Of a DNA stretch of 64,000 nucleotides, positions 25,058 to 33,315 are shown piece after piece. A model generated the notes under the pieces. It saw nothing but the letters and a program-made list of their open reading frames with translations, was not told where the DNA came from and did not search any database. Both the position numbers and the translations under genes were made by a program. This stretch comes from Acidobacteriota bacterium (lineage in GTDB: Bacteria > Acidobacteriota > Terriglobia > Terriglobales > Acidobacteriaceae), in the NCBI GenBank assembly GCA_013289875.1, contig JABCZC010000020.1, positions 1 through 64,000 of the forward strand. The letters are read 5' to 3'. Within the stretch, counting starts at the first letter, position 1, and each line of letters opens with the position of its first letter.

Positions 25058-27781
25058 ATGGATTGGCTGCGAACTTTGCTGAACCGCTGTATCGGCTTCT
25101 TTGATCGAAAAAGTCTTGACCAGGATCTTGATGAGGAATTCCGCTCACACCTCGACTTTGCGACCGAGGAGAACCGCCGGCGCGGCATGCCGGAGCATGA
25201 GGCCAGAAGCGCGGCGCTGCGGCAGTTCGGCGGCGTCACCCAGATCCGGGAGCGATATCGTTTGCGCCGGGGATTGCCGCTCCTGGACACGATCGCCCAG
25301 GACATTCGCTTCGCGACCCGCCAGATATGGCGCGCTCCCGGTTTTGCCGCCGTGGCCATTGTCACGCTGGCCTTGGGCATAGGAGCCAACACCGCCGTCT
25401 TCACCCTGACCCATGCGCTTTTGCTGAGTACTCTGCCGGTGCGGGATCCGGGCGAGCTGGTGCGGCTGGCGATCGACCTGAGTGCCGTTGAGGCGAACGG
25501 TCACAACGCGCCGCTCAGCCTGCCCATCATTGAGGCCATCCAGAAGCAGTCGCGCTCGTTCCACGATATCTTCGCCTGGTGCGTGTATGACTTTCCCTTC
25601 AGGGACGGCACCGTCAACGGAGGCATACACGGTGCGATCGTGAGCGGCAACGCCTTTCGGTCGCTGGGCACGCGCCCCGCCGCCGGACGCCTTCTGACGC
25701 CGGCCGACGACCAACCCGGAGGCGGCCCCGATGGCCTGGCCGCGGTCATCAGCTATCGCATCTGGATGGCGCGGTATCATGCCGATCCTTCCGTCCTCGG
25801 GCGGCACATTACCGTAACCGACCACGACGCGACTATCGTCGGCGTAGCTCCGCCCGGTTTTGAAGGCGTGATCGTCGCCGAGCATCCGGACATCTATCTG
25901 CCCCTCGAGTTTCAGGCCGTGCTCTATGGAGAGCCGACCAAGCATGACCCCGGACGCCTGTGGTTGGACACCTTTGGCCGCCTCAACCCCGGTGTCAGCC
26001 GGGCGCAGGCCGAGGCGGAGATGAGCAGCCTTTTCCCACACATTCTGGACGCGACTGTGCCGCCTGCCATACGCCATATGCCGGCCATCGAAAAAGCCCG
26101 CTTCGAGGTGAAATCCGCGCGCACCGGCTGGAGCAAGCTTCGTTCGCAATACACTGAGCCGCTGCTGTTGCTGCAACTTATGGTGGGCGCCGTTCTGCTC
26201 ATTTGCTGTGCCAATCTTTCCGGGCTATTTCTCGCTCGCGCCTCGGCACGGCGTCAGGAGTTCGCGATTCGCGGAGCGCTCGGCGCAGGCCGCCTGCGCC
26301 TCATGCGGCAACTCTTCGTTGAGTGTCTGATGCTGGCCCTCCCCGGAGCCCTGCTGGGTGTCGGGCTTGCATGGATGGCAGGGCCATGGATTCTGCACAT
26401 GCTCGGCAACGCCGAGGCCGAAGAGGCGATCTCGATGCGGCCCAATCCAACCGTCCTTTGCGTGACAGTCGCCTGCGCCGTGTTCTGTGCGCTGTTGTTC
26501 GGCATGGCCCCGGCATGGACCGCCAGCCATGCAAGTGTGGAGGCGTCGCTGCGCAAATCCCATCCGCATGCATCCGCCGGCGGCCGGGGCCTGCGTAACG
26601 TTTTCGTCCCCTTTCAGGTTGCGCTGTCGCTCGCCCTGGTGGTAGTCGCCAGCCTGCTCGGCGCTACCGTTGCGCGGCTGCTCACGGAGAACTCCGGCTA
26701 TCGCACCGATAACGTGATCTTCGCCCTGACCGACTTCCTTCGCATTCCCGAAAAAGGCGACGCGCTGGTCGCGCTGTATCGCCGCATGGCGGCACGGATG
26801 GAGCAGCTTCCAGGAGTGGACCAGGCCAGTGTCGCCGCGCTCTCTCCTCTCATGGGCTGGCGTTGGACCAATGAGTTTGTCGCCGCTGAGAATGCCCGGC
26901 ACGCCCGGCCCGTGGAGGCGAAGGAGAACGTGATCGTCTCCCACTACTTCTCCGCCCTGGGCATACCCATCCTCGCTGGACGCGATCTGCAGAATAACGA
27001 CGCTGACCGCAACTCCTGCATTGTGAGCAAGGCGGCGGCTCGTCTTTATTTCCCCGGTGCTTCCCCGTTGGGTAAAACGCTGAGAAGCATCAATCATGAC
27101 AGGAGAACCGGAGTCGATACCTACCGGGACTGCCTGGTCATCGGCATTGTGGGAGACGCGAAATACGATTCATTGCGCCAGTCGCCCCCGCCGATTGTGT
27201 ATATCCCACTCGCCACCGGCGAAGCAGGGATGACGAACGCTGGGTCGAACCTCTTTTTCGTCGTTCATGCCCGCAGCCTGGCAGCCGCAAAATCGGCCTT
27301 CCTGGCCACGCTGCATGAGATGGCTCCGTCCAGCCCGGAGATCCCGCCCATGGAATTCAGCCAGACGCTTCATGACTCGGTTGCGCGTGAGCGATTGTTG
27401 TCTGTGCTCTCGGGGTTCTTCGCCCTGCTCGGCCTGCTGTTGAGCGGCATTGGCATCTACGGCCTGGTCGCCTGGAATGTGACCCAGCGCACCACCGAAA
27501 TCGGCTTGCGCATGGCCCTCGGCGCGACCCGCCCGAGGGTCTTCGCACTGGTAATTCGCCAGATCGTCTCACTGCTGGCGATTGGAGTGCTCGCCGGGGG
27601 ATTGGCAGCAGTTTTCGCCGCGCGCGCCATCCGCAGCTTTCTGTTTGAGATTGGACCTGGCAATCCCATCGTCTTCGCGATCTCGGCACTCCTGCTCACG
27701 CTCATCGCATTGCTCGCAGCCGCATTGCCTGCAAGGCGAGCGATATCCATCGATCCCATGAGCGCATTGAAAACAGAATAG
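25058..27781 (+). CDS. ADOP-family duplicated ABC permease (MacB/FtsX-like)
   Basis: 907 residues. A cytoplasmic N-terminal head (FFDRKSLDQDLDEEFRSHLDF) is followed by two copies of the MacB_PCD plus FtsX module. First copy: APGFAAVAIVTLALGIGANTA and the helices near 370-480. Second copy: from about 515, ending in FtsX helices with TEIGLRMALGATRPRVFALV and a final PARRAISIDPMSALKTE. No ATPase gene is adjacent, as expected for these 'orphan' permeases. The transported substrate is unknown; relatives act in efflux or lipoprotein-type transport. Confidence 0.92.
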   Translation: MDWLRTLLNRCIGFFDRKSLDQDLDEEFRSHLDFATEENRRRGMPEHEARSAALRQFGGVTQIRERYRLRRGLPLLDTIAQDIRFATRQIWRAPGFAAVAIVTLALGIGANTAVFTLTHALLLSTLPVRDPGELVRLAIDLSAVEANGHNAPLSLPIIEAIQKQSRSFHDIFAWCVYDFPFRDGTVNGGIHGAIVSGNAFRSLGTRPAAGRLLTPADDQPGGGPDGLAAVISYRIWMARYHADPSVLGRHITVTDHDATIVGVAPPGFEGVIVAEHPDIYLPLEFQAVLYGEPTKHDPGRLWLDTFGRLNPGVSRAQAEAEMSSLFPHILDATVPPAIRHMPAIEKARFEVKSARTGWSKLRSQYTEPLLLLQLMVGAVLLICCANLSGLFLARASARRQEFAIRGALGAGRLRLMRQLFVECLMLALPGALLGVGLAWMAGPWILHMLGNAEAEEAISMRPNPTVLCVTVACAVFCALLFGMAPAWTASHASVEASLRKSHPHASAGGRGLRNVFVPFQVALSLALVVVASLLGATVARLLTENSGYRTDNVIFALTDFLRIPEKGDALVALYRRMAARMEQLPGVDQASVAALSPLMGWRWTNEFVAAENARHARPVEAKENVIVSHYFSALGIPILAGRDLQNNDADRNSCIVSKAAARLYFPGASPLGKTLRSINHDRRTGVDTYRDCLVIGIVGDAKYDSLRQSPPPIVYIPLATGEAGMTNAGSNLFFVVHARSLAAAKSAFLATLHEMAPSSPEIPPMEFSQTLHDSVARERLLSVLSGFFALLGLLLSGIGIYGLVAWNVTQRTTEIGLRMALGATRPRVFALVIRQIVSLLAIGVLAGGLAAVFAARAIRSFLFEIGPGNPIVFAISALLLTLIALLAAALPARRAISIDPMSALKTE

Positions 27782-27819
27782 CCAGGCACAATCCGGGTCC
27801 TTTGCGACAGAGACGGGAC

Positions 27820-27856
27820 GGTGGCCCATTCAAGCCCTGTGTTGGCTTGAGTGGGC
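27820..27856. repeat. Hairpin repeat upstream of the TIR gene (left copy)
   Basis: The arm CCCATTCAAGCC (27825-27836) pairs with GGCTTGAGTGGG (27844-27855), a 12-bp stem with one G-T pair and a 7-base loop. The same stem occurs once more, at 30502-30531, beyond the end of the TIR gene. The right edge lies one base from the GGAG that precedes the TIR gene, so the hairpin may influence its translation as well as ending the permease transcript. Confidence 0.75.
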
Positions 27857-27871
27857 GGAGTCCTTTTCGTT

Positions 27872-30355
27872 ATGATTGGCAACCTCATGGTCCGCGTCTT
27901 CCTCTCGCATTCGAGCAAGGACAAGCCCTTTGCCCGCGACCTTGCCAACGCGCTCGAAGCCGGAGGCTACATCACCGTCTGGTTCGACGAGCACGAGATC
28001 AACTACGGTGACAACTCCGTCCTCAAGATGGAAGAGGGCCTCGACGCCGACGCCGTCCTGCTGATCCTTTCGCCCGACTCGGTCGAATCCAACTGGGTTA
28101 AAGAAGAGTGGACCGACGCCTTCTGGGATCAGACCAACACGGCGCGCATCAAGCTCGCTCCCGTCCTCCACCGTGATTGCCGGATTCCGCATTTCCTCCG
28201 CAACAAGAAGCCCTTCGACCTCCGAACCAACCAGACCGAAGGCTTCCGTGCGATCCGCACCTGGCTTCTCGGCCTGCGTCCCGCCCCGCCGCCGGTCGTG
28301 CACCTTCCCCAGCGCCCGCCGCTCTTCATTGGCCGCGAGCCGGAGATCGAAACCTTCCGAACTAGATTGAAAGACCCGGGATCGATTGCCTTTATCTCTG
28401 CCATCGCTGGAAGCGGCAAAACAACCCTGGCCCTCGAATATGCCCACCGCCACCAGCGCGACTACGAGTCCGTCCACTGGCTTCCATGCCAGAAAGAACG
28501 CAGCCTTGCACAGATTGCAGGTGAGCTTGCCTGGCAGCTTGGTCTGAAGCTTGAGGGCGATCTCGAGACCATAGTGCGCGAGCTCAACGGACATTGCGCG
28601 CGCAAGCGCTGCCTGCTGGTTTTCGATAACGTGGAGGACGATACGCCTGCCTCGCTGCTTCCGGGAGCGGGTCGCGCCTCGGTGCTCCTCACCACTCGCC
28701 GCACGACGCTGCCGTTCCTGCGCGGCTACCAGCCGGTGAAGCTGCCGCTGTTCACGGAAGAACAGTGCTTTGAACTCTTCGGCAAAGAGATCGGCGAAAA
28801 GGAAGTGGAGAAGCACAGACCCGAGGCGCGCGCCCTCTTCCAACGGTTGGAATACCTGCCCATCGGCATTGCTGTTACGGCAAGCCTCATCCGCGAGGAC
28901 GTGCGTTACACCATCGCAGGGATGGCGAAAAATCTTCCCGCGAATGTGACTGCATTGCTCAGGGAAGCCGTGGCCGCTCTCTCTCCGCAAGCTCAAACGC
29001 TACTGACCGCGATGGCTGCGTGCGCGCCGGAGGGCTTTCGTCTCGGCCTCGCAGCGCAAATCGCCGAACTTGACGAGACATCGTCCCTCGATGCCTTGCA
29101 GGAAATCCACTCGCGTTCACTGGCTGAAGAGCTGGACCGCGACGAACGCCGCTACCGCCTCCACGCGCTTGTCCGCAAAGCTGCCGGATCAACAGATCTT
29201 CAGCGGAGAAAGCACGCGGAATTGGTTCGAAATGAATTTGAGGGCGGGGAGACCAACTGGCGTCAGTGCGAAAAGGACATGGCTGACCGGCAAGCGGCGT
29301 TCGCATGGTTGCTGGACCATACCGAAGATGACGAAACCTGGTGGATGGCCAAGGGCATGGCATACGCGGGGTACGAACTCACTCGGCGGCTTGGGCGGCT
29401 GCCGGAAGCTTACGAGATCTGCGAACGGACGATCGAGGAGGCAAATCGCAGAAATGACCCGACAACGCTGCAGGCTTGGTACGGAAATCAGGCATTAATC
29501 CTGCGAGCTTGGGGACGTCTTGAGGAGGCCATGGCGCTGCGCAAGAAAGAAGAAGAGATCGGCTTGGAGTTAGGCGACCAGGATGGATTGAGCCGCTGCT
29601 ACGGTAATCAGGCAGTGATCCAGCAGATTTGGGGGCGTCTGGAGGAGGCGATGGCCCTGCATAAGAATCAGGAAGCCATCTGCGAGGAACTGGGCAACAA
29701 GGATGGTTTGCAGGCCAGCTACGGGAACCAGGCCCTGATCCTGAATTCGTGGGGCCGTCTGGAGGAGGCGATGGCGCTGCACAAGAAGGAGGAAGCCATC
29801 TCCGAGGAACTGGGCAACAGGGATGGTTTGCAGGCCAGCTACGGGAACCAGGCTCTGATCCTCCAGTCGTGGGGCCGTCTGGAGGAGGCGATGGCGCTGC
29901 ATAAGAAACAGGAAGCCATCTCCGAGGAACTGGGCAACAAGGATGGTTTGCAGCGAAGCTACGGGAACCAGGCGCTGATCCTGAAGTCGTGGGGCCGTCT
30001 GGAGGAGGCGATGGCGCTACTAAAGAAACAGGAAGCCATCAGCGAGGAACTGGGCAACAAGGATGGTTTGCAGCGAAGCTACGGGAACCAGGCGTTAATA
30101 CTCGTATCTTGGGACCGCCTTGAGGAAGGAATGGAGCTGCTCCAAAAGAAAGAAGCCATCTGCCTTGAACTGAGCACGCCACGCGAATTGGCATACTGCT
30201 ACTGGGGCTGGGAGCTGCTGGCGCGGAAACAAGGTGACCGCAAAACTGAAAAAGCGAAACTGGGGCGAGCGCTCGCCCTCTTCACCGAGCTCGGGATGTC
30301 CCGCCAGATCGAAGCCGTCCAGGCCGAGCTGGACGAGACGAACCGCAACACCTAA
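27872..30355 (+). CDS. TIR-NB-ARC-TPR protein, NLR-like candidate immune sensor
   Basis: 827 residues. Residues about 5-130 are a TIR domain: VFLSHSSKDKPFARDL, VWFDEHEINYGD, and SNWVKEEW, whose second Glu (about 79) fits the NAD+-hydrolase catalytic position. About 150-440 are an NB-ARC/STAND ATPase: IGREPEIE, P-loop AIAGSGKTT (about 178-186), Walker B CLLVFDN, LLTTRR, LPIGIAV (GLPL-like) and RLHALV in the MHD position. From about 480 to 800 there are TPRs, including six 40-residue units. The family is known for ligand-triggered oligomerisation and NAD+-directed toxicity in antiphage defence; that role here is inferred. ATG 27872 has GGAG 11 bases upstream; ATG 27887 is an alternative. Confidence 0.9.
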   Translation: MIGNLMVRVFLSHSSKDKPFARDLANALEAGGYITVWFDEHEINYGDNSVLKMEEGLDADAVLLILSPDSVESNWVKEEWTDAFWDQTNTARIKLAPVLHRDCRIPHFLRNKKPFDLRTNQTEGFRAIRTWLLGLRPAPPPVVHLPQRPPLFIGREPEIETFRTRLKDPGSIAFISAIAGSGKTTLALEYAHRHQRDYESVHWLPCQKERSLAQIAGELAWQLGLKLEGDLETIVRELNGHCARKRCLLVFDNVEDDTPASLLPGAGRASVLLTTRRTTLPFLRGYQPVKLPLFTEEQCFELFGKEIGEKEVEKHRPEARALFQRLEYLPIGIAVTASLIREDVRYTIAGMAKNLPANVTALLREAVAALSPQAQTLLTAMAACAPEGFRLGLAAQIAELDETSSLDALQEIHSRSLAEELDRDERRYRLHALVRKAAGSTDLQRRKHAELVRNEFEGGETNWRQCEKDMADRQAAFAWLLDHTEDDETWWMAKGMAYAGYELTRRLGRLPEAYEICERTIEEANRRNDPTTLQAWYGNQALILRAWGRLEEAMALRKKEEEIGLELGDQDGLSRCYGNQAVIQQIWGRLEEAMALHKNQEAICEELGNKDGLQASYGNQALILNSWGRLEEAMALHKKEEAISEELGNRDGLQASYGNQALILQSWGRLEEAMALHKKQEAISEELGNKDGLQRSYGNQALILKSWGRLEEAMALLKKQEAISEELGNKDGLQRSYGNQALILVSWDRLEEGMELLQKKEAICLELSTPRELAYCYWGWELLARKQGDRKTEKAKLGRALALFTELGMSRQIEAVQAELDETNRNT
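29462..30181 (+). repeat. Six tandem 120-bp TPR-encoding units
   Basis: Units start at 29462, 29582, 29702, 29822, 29942 and 30062, each exactly 120 bases (40 codons). The outer units are diverged and the inner ones nearly identical: units 3 and 4 differ at 8 of 120 positions by my count. Variation clusters at codons for the residue before the conserved SWG (N, Q, K, V), the AS/RS pair and the HK/LK pair. Each unit encodes YGNQALIL, WGRLEEAMAL and a Glu-rich helix ending EELGN. Confidence 0.9.
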
Positions 30356-30498
30356 CCCAATTGAGTGCGCTCCGCTGTCAAGCCCTCCGTCCCAATGGTT
30401 TCCCGCAACCCATTGACTGCCAGTTGCTTACCCTCGCTGGACCTTGGCCGGCTATTTCCCCAAACCCGCTAGAATAGAAATAGAGACTCACCCGAGGG

Positions 30499-30532
30499 TG
30501 CCCCATTCAAGCCCGGTTTTGGCTTGAGTGGT
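30499..30532. repeat. Hairpin repeat downstream of the TIR gene (right copy)
   Basis: The head GGTGCCCCATTCAAGCC and the arm GGCTTGAGTGG (30521-30531) form an 11-bp stem with a 7-base loop (CGGTTTT). The stem is the same as that of the left copy at 27820-27856. Together the two bracket the TIR-NB-ARC-TPR gene. The head matches the wider GGGTGCCCCA hairpin family in this window. Confidence 0.75.
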
Positions 30533-30548
30533 TGCCGGGATCAGATCG

Positions 30549-30568
30549 GCCCGCCTTGGCGGGCTTTT
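30549..30568 (+). terminator. Rho-independent terminator
   Basis: GCCCGCC (30549-30555) and GGCGGGC (30558-30564) form a perfect 7-bp GC stem with a two-base gap, followed by TTTT. A two-base loop is tight, so the real loop may include the closing pair. It would end transcription coming from the TIR gene 190 bases upstream and separate it from ftsQAZ. Confidence 0.75.
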
Positions 30569-30871
30569 CATCTCTGCCTGAAAGGAGGCCAATCCCGTCG
30601 GCAGGTCAAGCCCCCCGGCGCAAACTCCAATGATTTCAACGACAGAACTGCAAGCCTCGCAGAATCAATGACCGCCCATTACTCCAATGCGCTCTATGAT
30701 GTAACCGAATCTCTTGTAGAATCAATGATTTCCCCAACAGCTACTACCGTGAAACTCAATTAGAATGAATGATTTACACGCCAACCCGGAGAAACAAGGG
30801 GGGAGGGGGTACACCATGATTCCTGAATAGTCGAACTTCGCCGCTGACCTCAACCGGCCGATGGCTAATGG

Positions 30872-30912
30872 CTGATCCCTGATCCCCGAATTCCTGATCC
30901 CTGTTCCCTCCC
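30872..30912. repeat. CTGATCCC-type tandem repeat
   Basis: CTGATCCC is repeated with variants (CTGATCCCC, CCTGATCCC, CTGTTCCC) just upstream of ftsQ. It is related to the TCCCTAA run at 2994-3020. There is no coding potential. Confidence 0.5.
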
Positions 30913-31000
30913 TTGATTCCCCCCGGCAATTCACCCGCCGGTCCACAGGCCACCGCAGGCTATAGTCGGAGACGGCGACTCTCTCACGACCTGCTCGGCC

Positions 31001-32089
31001 GTGGCGAAAACTGAAGCACCAACAAGCCGTGGGGCCACTATCGTCGAAGACGACGAACAATTTCTGCGCCCCGCCTCTCGATCGCGGATCGGCTGTGACC
31101 TCGCGCCCGATCGCCTCGCCGCAAAGGTGCTCGAGAAAGCTGTCGACAACGTCGGCGAGAACGGCGACGACCAGGCCTTCCTGCGCACCCGCCGCCGGGT
31201 GCCCGTCCGCAAGGGCATCCTGCCCAACTGGGCAAAAACTCGCTGGGGACGCATCCTCCTCCTGATCTCCGCCCTGCTCCTGCTCGCCGGAGCCGTCTGG
31301 CTGGCCATCGCCGTCCGCGATTTTCTCAATCACGACCCACGCTTCCGCATCGACACCGCTGCCTCGATCCAAACCATCGGAAACAGCCAGCTTACCCGCG
31401 AAGACCTGCTCTCCGTCTTCGGCTCGGACATCGGCCGCAACGTCTTCTTTATCCCGCTCTCCGAGCGCCGCACCGAGCTGCAACGCATTCCCTGGGTCGA
31501 ACACGCGACCGTCATGCGCCTTCTGCCCAACCAGCTGCGCGTCGCCGTGCGCGAGCGCACTCCCATCGCCTTTGTCCGCGTCCGTGACCAGGTGAAGCTG
31601 GTCGACGCCGCCGGAGTCATCCTCGACATGCCTCCAGCCATGATGGTCGCCCGCCACTTCTCCTTCCCGGTCGTCGCCGGTATCAACCCCAACGATCCGC
31701 TCTCCCTGCGTGGGCCTCGAATGCGCATCTACCAGAAGTTCATCGCCGACCTGGACTCGAGCGGCGAGAAGATCTCCTCCGACCTCAGCGAAGTCGACCT
31801 GTCCGACCCCGAAGATGTCCGCGCAACCCTACCCGCCGGAGCCACCGACATGCTGCTCCACTTCGGCGACGATAAGTTCCTCACCCGCTACCGGACGTAT
31901 CAGGCACATCTCGCCGAGTGGCGGCAGCAGTATCCGCATCTGGCCTCGGTCGATCTCCGCTACGACACACAGGTAGTGCTCAAGATGGCCGATGGCCAGC
32001 CCGTGGACGCCGATCCCCAGCCTGCACAGCAGGCCCCGCGCGATGCTTCCGCCGTGCCCCGCAAGCATGCCGGAAAGGTGACGCGATGA
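31001..32089 (+). CDS. ftsQ: Cell division protein FtsQ
   Basis: 362 residues from a GTG start. A long cytoplasmic N-terminus (about 1-80) is followed by one membrane helix (ILLLISALLLLAGAVWLAIAV), the POTRA domain (IQTIGNSQLTREDLLSVFGSD, NVFFIPLSERRTELQRIPWV) and the FtsQ beta domain (LPNQLRVAVRERTPIAFVRV). The C-terminal tail beyond 330 is Pro/Ala/Gln-rich. It scaffolds the divisome with FtsL/FtsB. Its stop overlaps ftsA (ATGA). Confidence 0.93.
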   Translation: MAKTEAPTSRGATIVEDDEQFLRPASRSRIGCDLAPDRLAAKVLEKAVDNVGENGDDQAFLRTRRRVPVRKGILPNWAKTRWGRILLLISALLLLAGAVWLAIAVRDFLNHDPRFRIDTAASIQTIGNSQLTREDLLSVFGSDIGRNVFFIPLSERRTELQRIPWVEHATVMRLLPNQLRVAVRERTPIAFVRVRDQVKLVDAAGVILDMPPAMMVARHFSFPVVAGINPNDPLSLRGPRMRIYQKFIADLDSSGEKISSDLSEVDLSDPEDVRATLPAGATDMLLHFGDDKFLTRYRTYQAHLAEWRQQYPHLASVDLRYDTQVVLKMADGQPVDADPQPAQQAPRDASAVPRKHAGKVTR

Positions 32090-33303
32090 GCCAGAAGGCT
32101 GATAACCTCATCGCCGTCCTCGACGCCGGCAGCGCGAAGACCCGCTTCCTCATCGCCGAGCTGAACGACGGAGCCCTGCGCTACCGCGGACACGGCATCG
32201 TCGACTCCGCCGGTACCCGCAAAGGCGTCATCGCCGAGCTCGCCCCGGCCGTCCAGTCCATCAACCAGGCCGCCACCCAGGCGGAAGACCGCGCCGACGC
32301 CACCATCGAGCAGTGCATCATCTCCATAGGGGGCCCCCACATCCGCGGCCTCAACAGCCGGGGGGGTATCAGCCTGGGCACGCGCCTCCGCGAAATCACC
32401 CGCGAAGACGTGCGCGCCGCCGTCGATCGCGCCCGGTCCATCTCCCTCCCGCCCGACCGCGAGATCATCCATCTCCTCCCCCAGCAATTCGTCCTCGATG
32501 AGCAGGCCGGCATTCACGACCCCGTTGGCATGGTCGGCAACCGCCTCGAGGTCAATCTTCACATCGCCACCTGCTCGGCCAGCGCCCAGCAAAGTATCGT
32601 CACCTGCGCGAACAAGGCGGGGCTCGAAGTCACCGAGACCGTTTTGGAGTCCATCGCCGCCGCCGAGGCCACCATCTCCGCCGATGAGCGCGAGCTCGGC
32701 GTGTGCCTGATCGACATTGGGGCAAGCACCTCTGAGCTGATCGTGTTCTTCGAAGGCTCCGTCGCGCACACCTCTGTCATCCCCATCGGAGGGGATCACT
32801 TTTCCAACGACCTCGCTGTCGGCCTGCACGTTACGCCGCCGGAGGCCGAGTGGATCAAGTGCCAGTATGGCAACGCAGTCGTCACTTCGGTGTCTCAGCT
32901 CACCGAGATCGAACTGCAGGGGATGCCTGGCTTCGAACCGCGCGTGGTTCGCCAGCGCCTGATCGGCGAAATCCTCGAGCCTCGCGCCCGTGAGCTCTTC
33001 CACATGCTGCGCGACAACCTGCGTCAGGGCGGAGTCCTCGAAGCCCTCGGCGCTGGCTGTGTCTTGACTGGAGGCGGTGCTCGGCTTGCCGGTCTGCTCG
33101 ATGTTGCCGAGAGCCAGTTGCGTGTGCCCGCGCGCATCGGATCGCCCGTCCCCCTGTCCCGGATGCCCCAGGAGCTTGCGCAGCCAGAATGCGCCACCCT
33201 GATTGGAACCCTGCTCTACACCCACCGCACCAGCGTTATGCGTGCTGCGGAAGACCATAGCCTGCGTGCCAAACTGCGCGCCATCTTCGCCGGAAGCCTA
33301 TAG
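32086..33303 (+). CDS. ftsA: Cell division protein FtsA
   Basis: 405 residues of an actin-fold ATPase that anchors FtsZ to the membrane. Motifs: phosphate 1 AVLDAGSAKTRFLIAEL, the SHS2/1C region with CIISIGGPHIRGLNSRGG, phosphate 2 CLIDIGASTSELIVF, and adenosine LTGGGARLAGLLDVAE. The C-terminal HSLRAKLRAIFAGSL is an amphipathic basic helix suited to membrane binding. The ATG at 32086 overlaps the ftsQ stop; the open frame upstream is a shadow of ftsQ. Confidence 0.95.
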   Translation: MSQKADNLIAVLDAGSAKTRFLIAELNDGALRYRGHGIVDSAGTRKGVIAELAPAVQSINQAATQAEDRADATIEQCIISIGGPHIRGLNSRGGISLGTRLREITREDVRAAVDRARSISLPPDREIIHLLPQQFVLDEQAGIHDPVGMVGNRLEVNLHIATCSASAQQSIVTCANKAGLEVTETVLESIAAAEATISADERELGVCLIDIGASTSELIVFFEGSVAHTSVIPIGGDHFSNDLAVGLHVTPPEAEWIKCQYGNAVVTSVSQLTEIELQGMPGFEPRVVRQRLIGEILEPRARELFHMLRDNLRQGGVLEALGAGCVLTGGGARLAGLLDVAESQLRVPARIGSPVPLSRMPQELAQPECATLIGTLLYTHRTSVMRAAEDHSLRAKLRAIFAGSL

Positions 33304-33315
33304 GAGTCGAAACCG

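Larger units (their letters stand above)
30356..31000. other. Intergenic region between the TIR gene and ftsQ
   Basis: About 645 bases without a convincing gene. It contains the right copy of the TIR-flanking hairpin (30499-30532), a perfect terminator hairpin (30549-30568), three loosely spaced AATGATTT or AGAATCAATGA words (about 30629-30775) and a CTGATCCC tandem run (30872-30912). Upstream dcw genes such as murC or murG that often precede ftsQ are absent here. Confidence 0.7.

Noticed and set aside
27851-27886. GTG at 27851 as start of the TIR protein
   Set aside because: It lies inside the right arm of the hairpin, and the GGAG ribosome site is downstream of it; ATG at 27872 is better placed.
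30524-30763. Open frame of 79 codons between the TIR gene and ftsQ with SLAESM/SLVESM repeats
   Set aside because: It starts within the hairpin repeat, overlaps the terminator, has an unusual composition and no ribosome-binding site. The repeated words are better read as intergenic AGAATCAATGA-type words.
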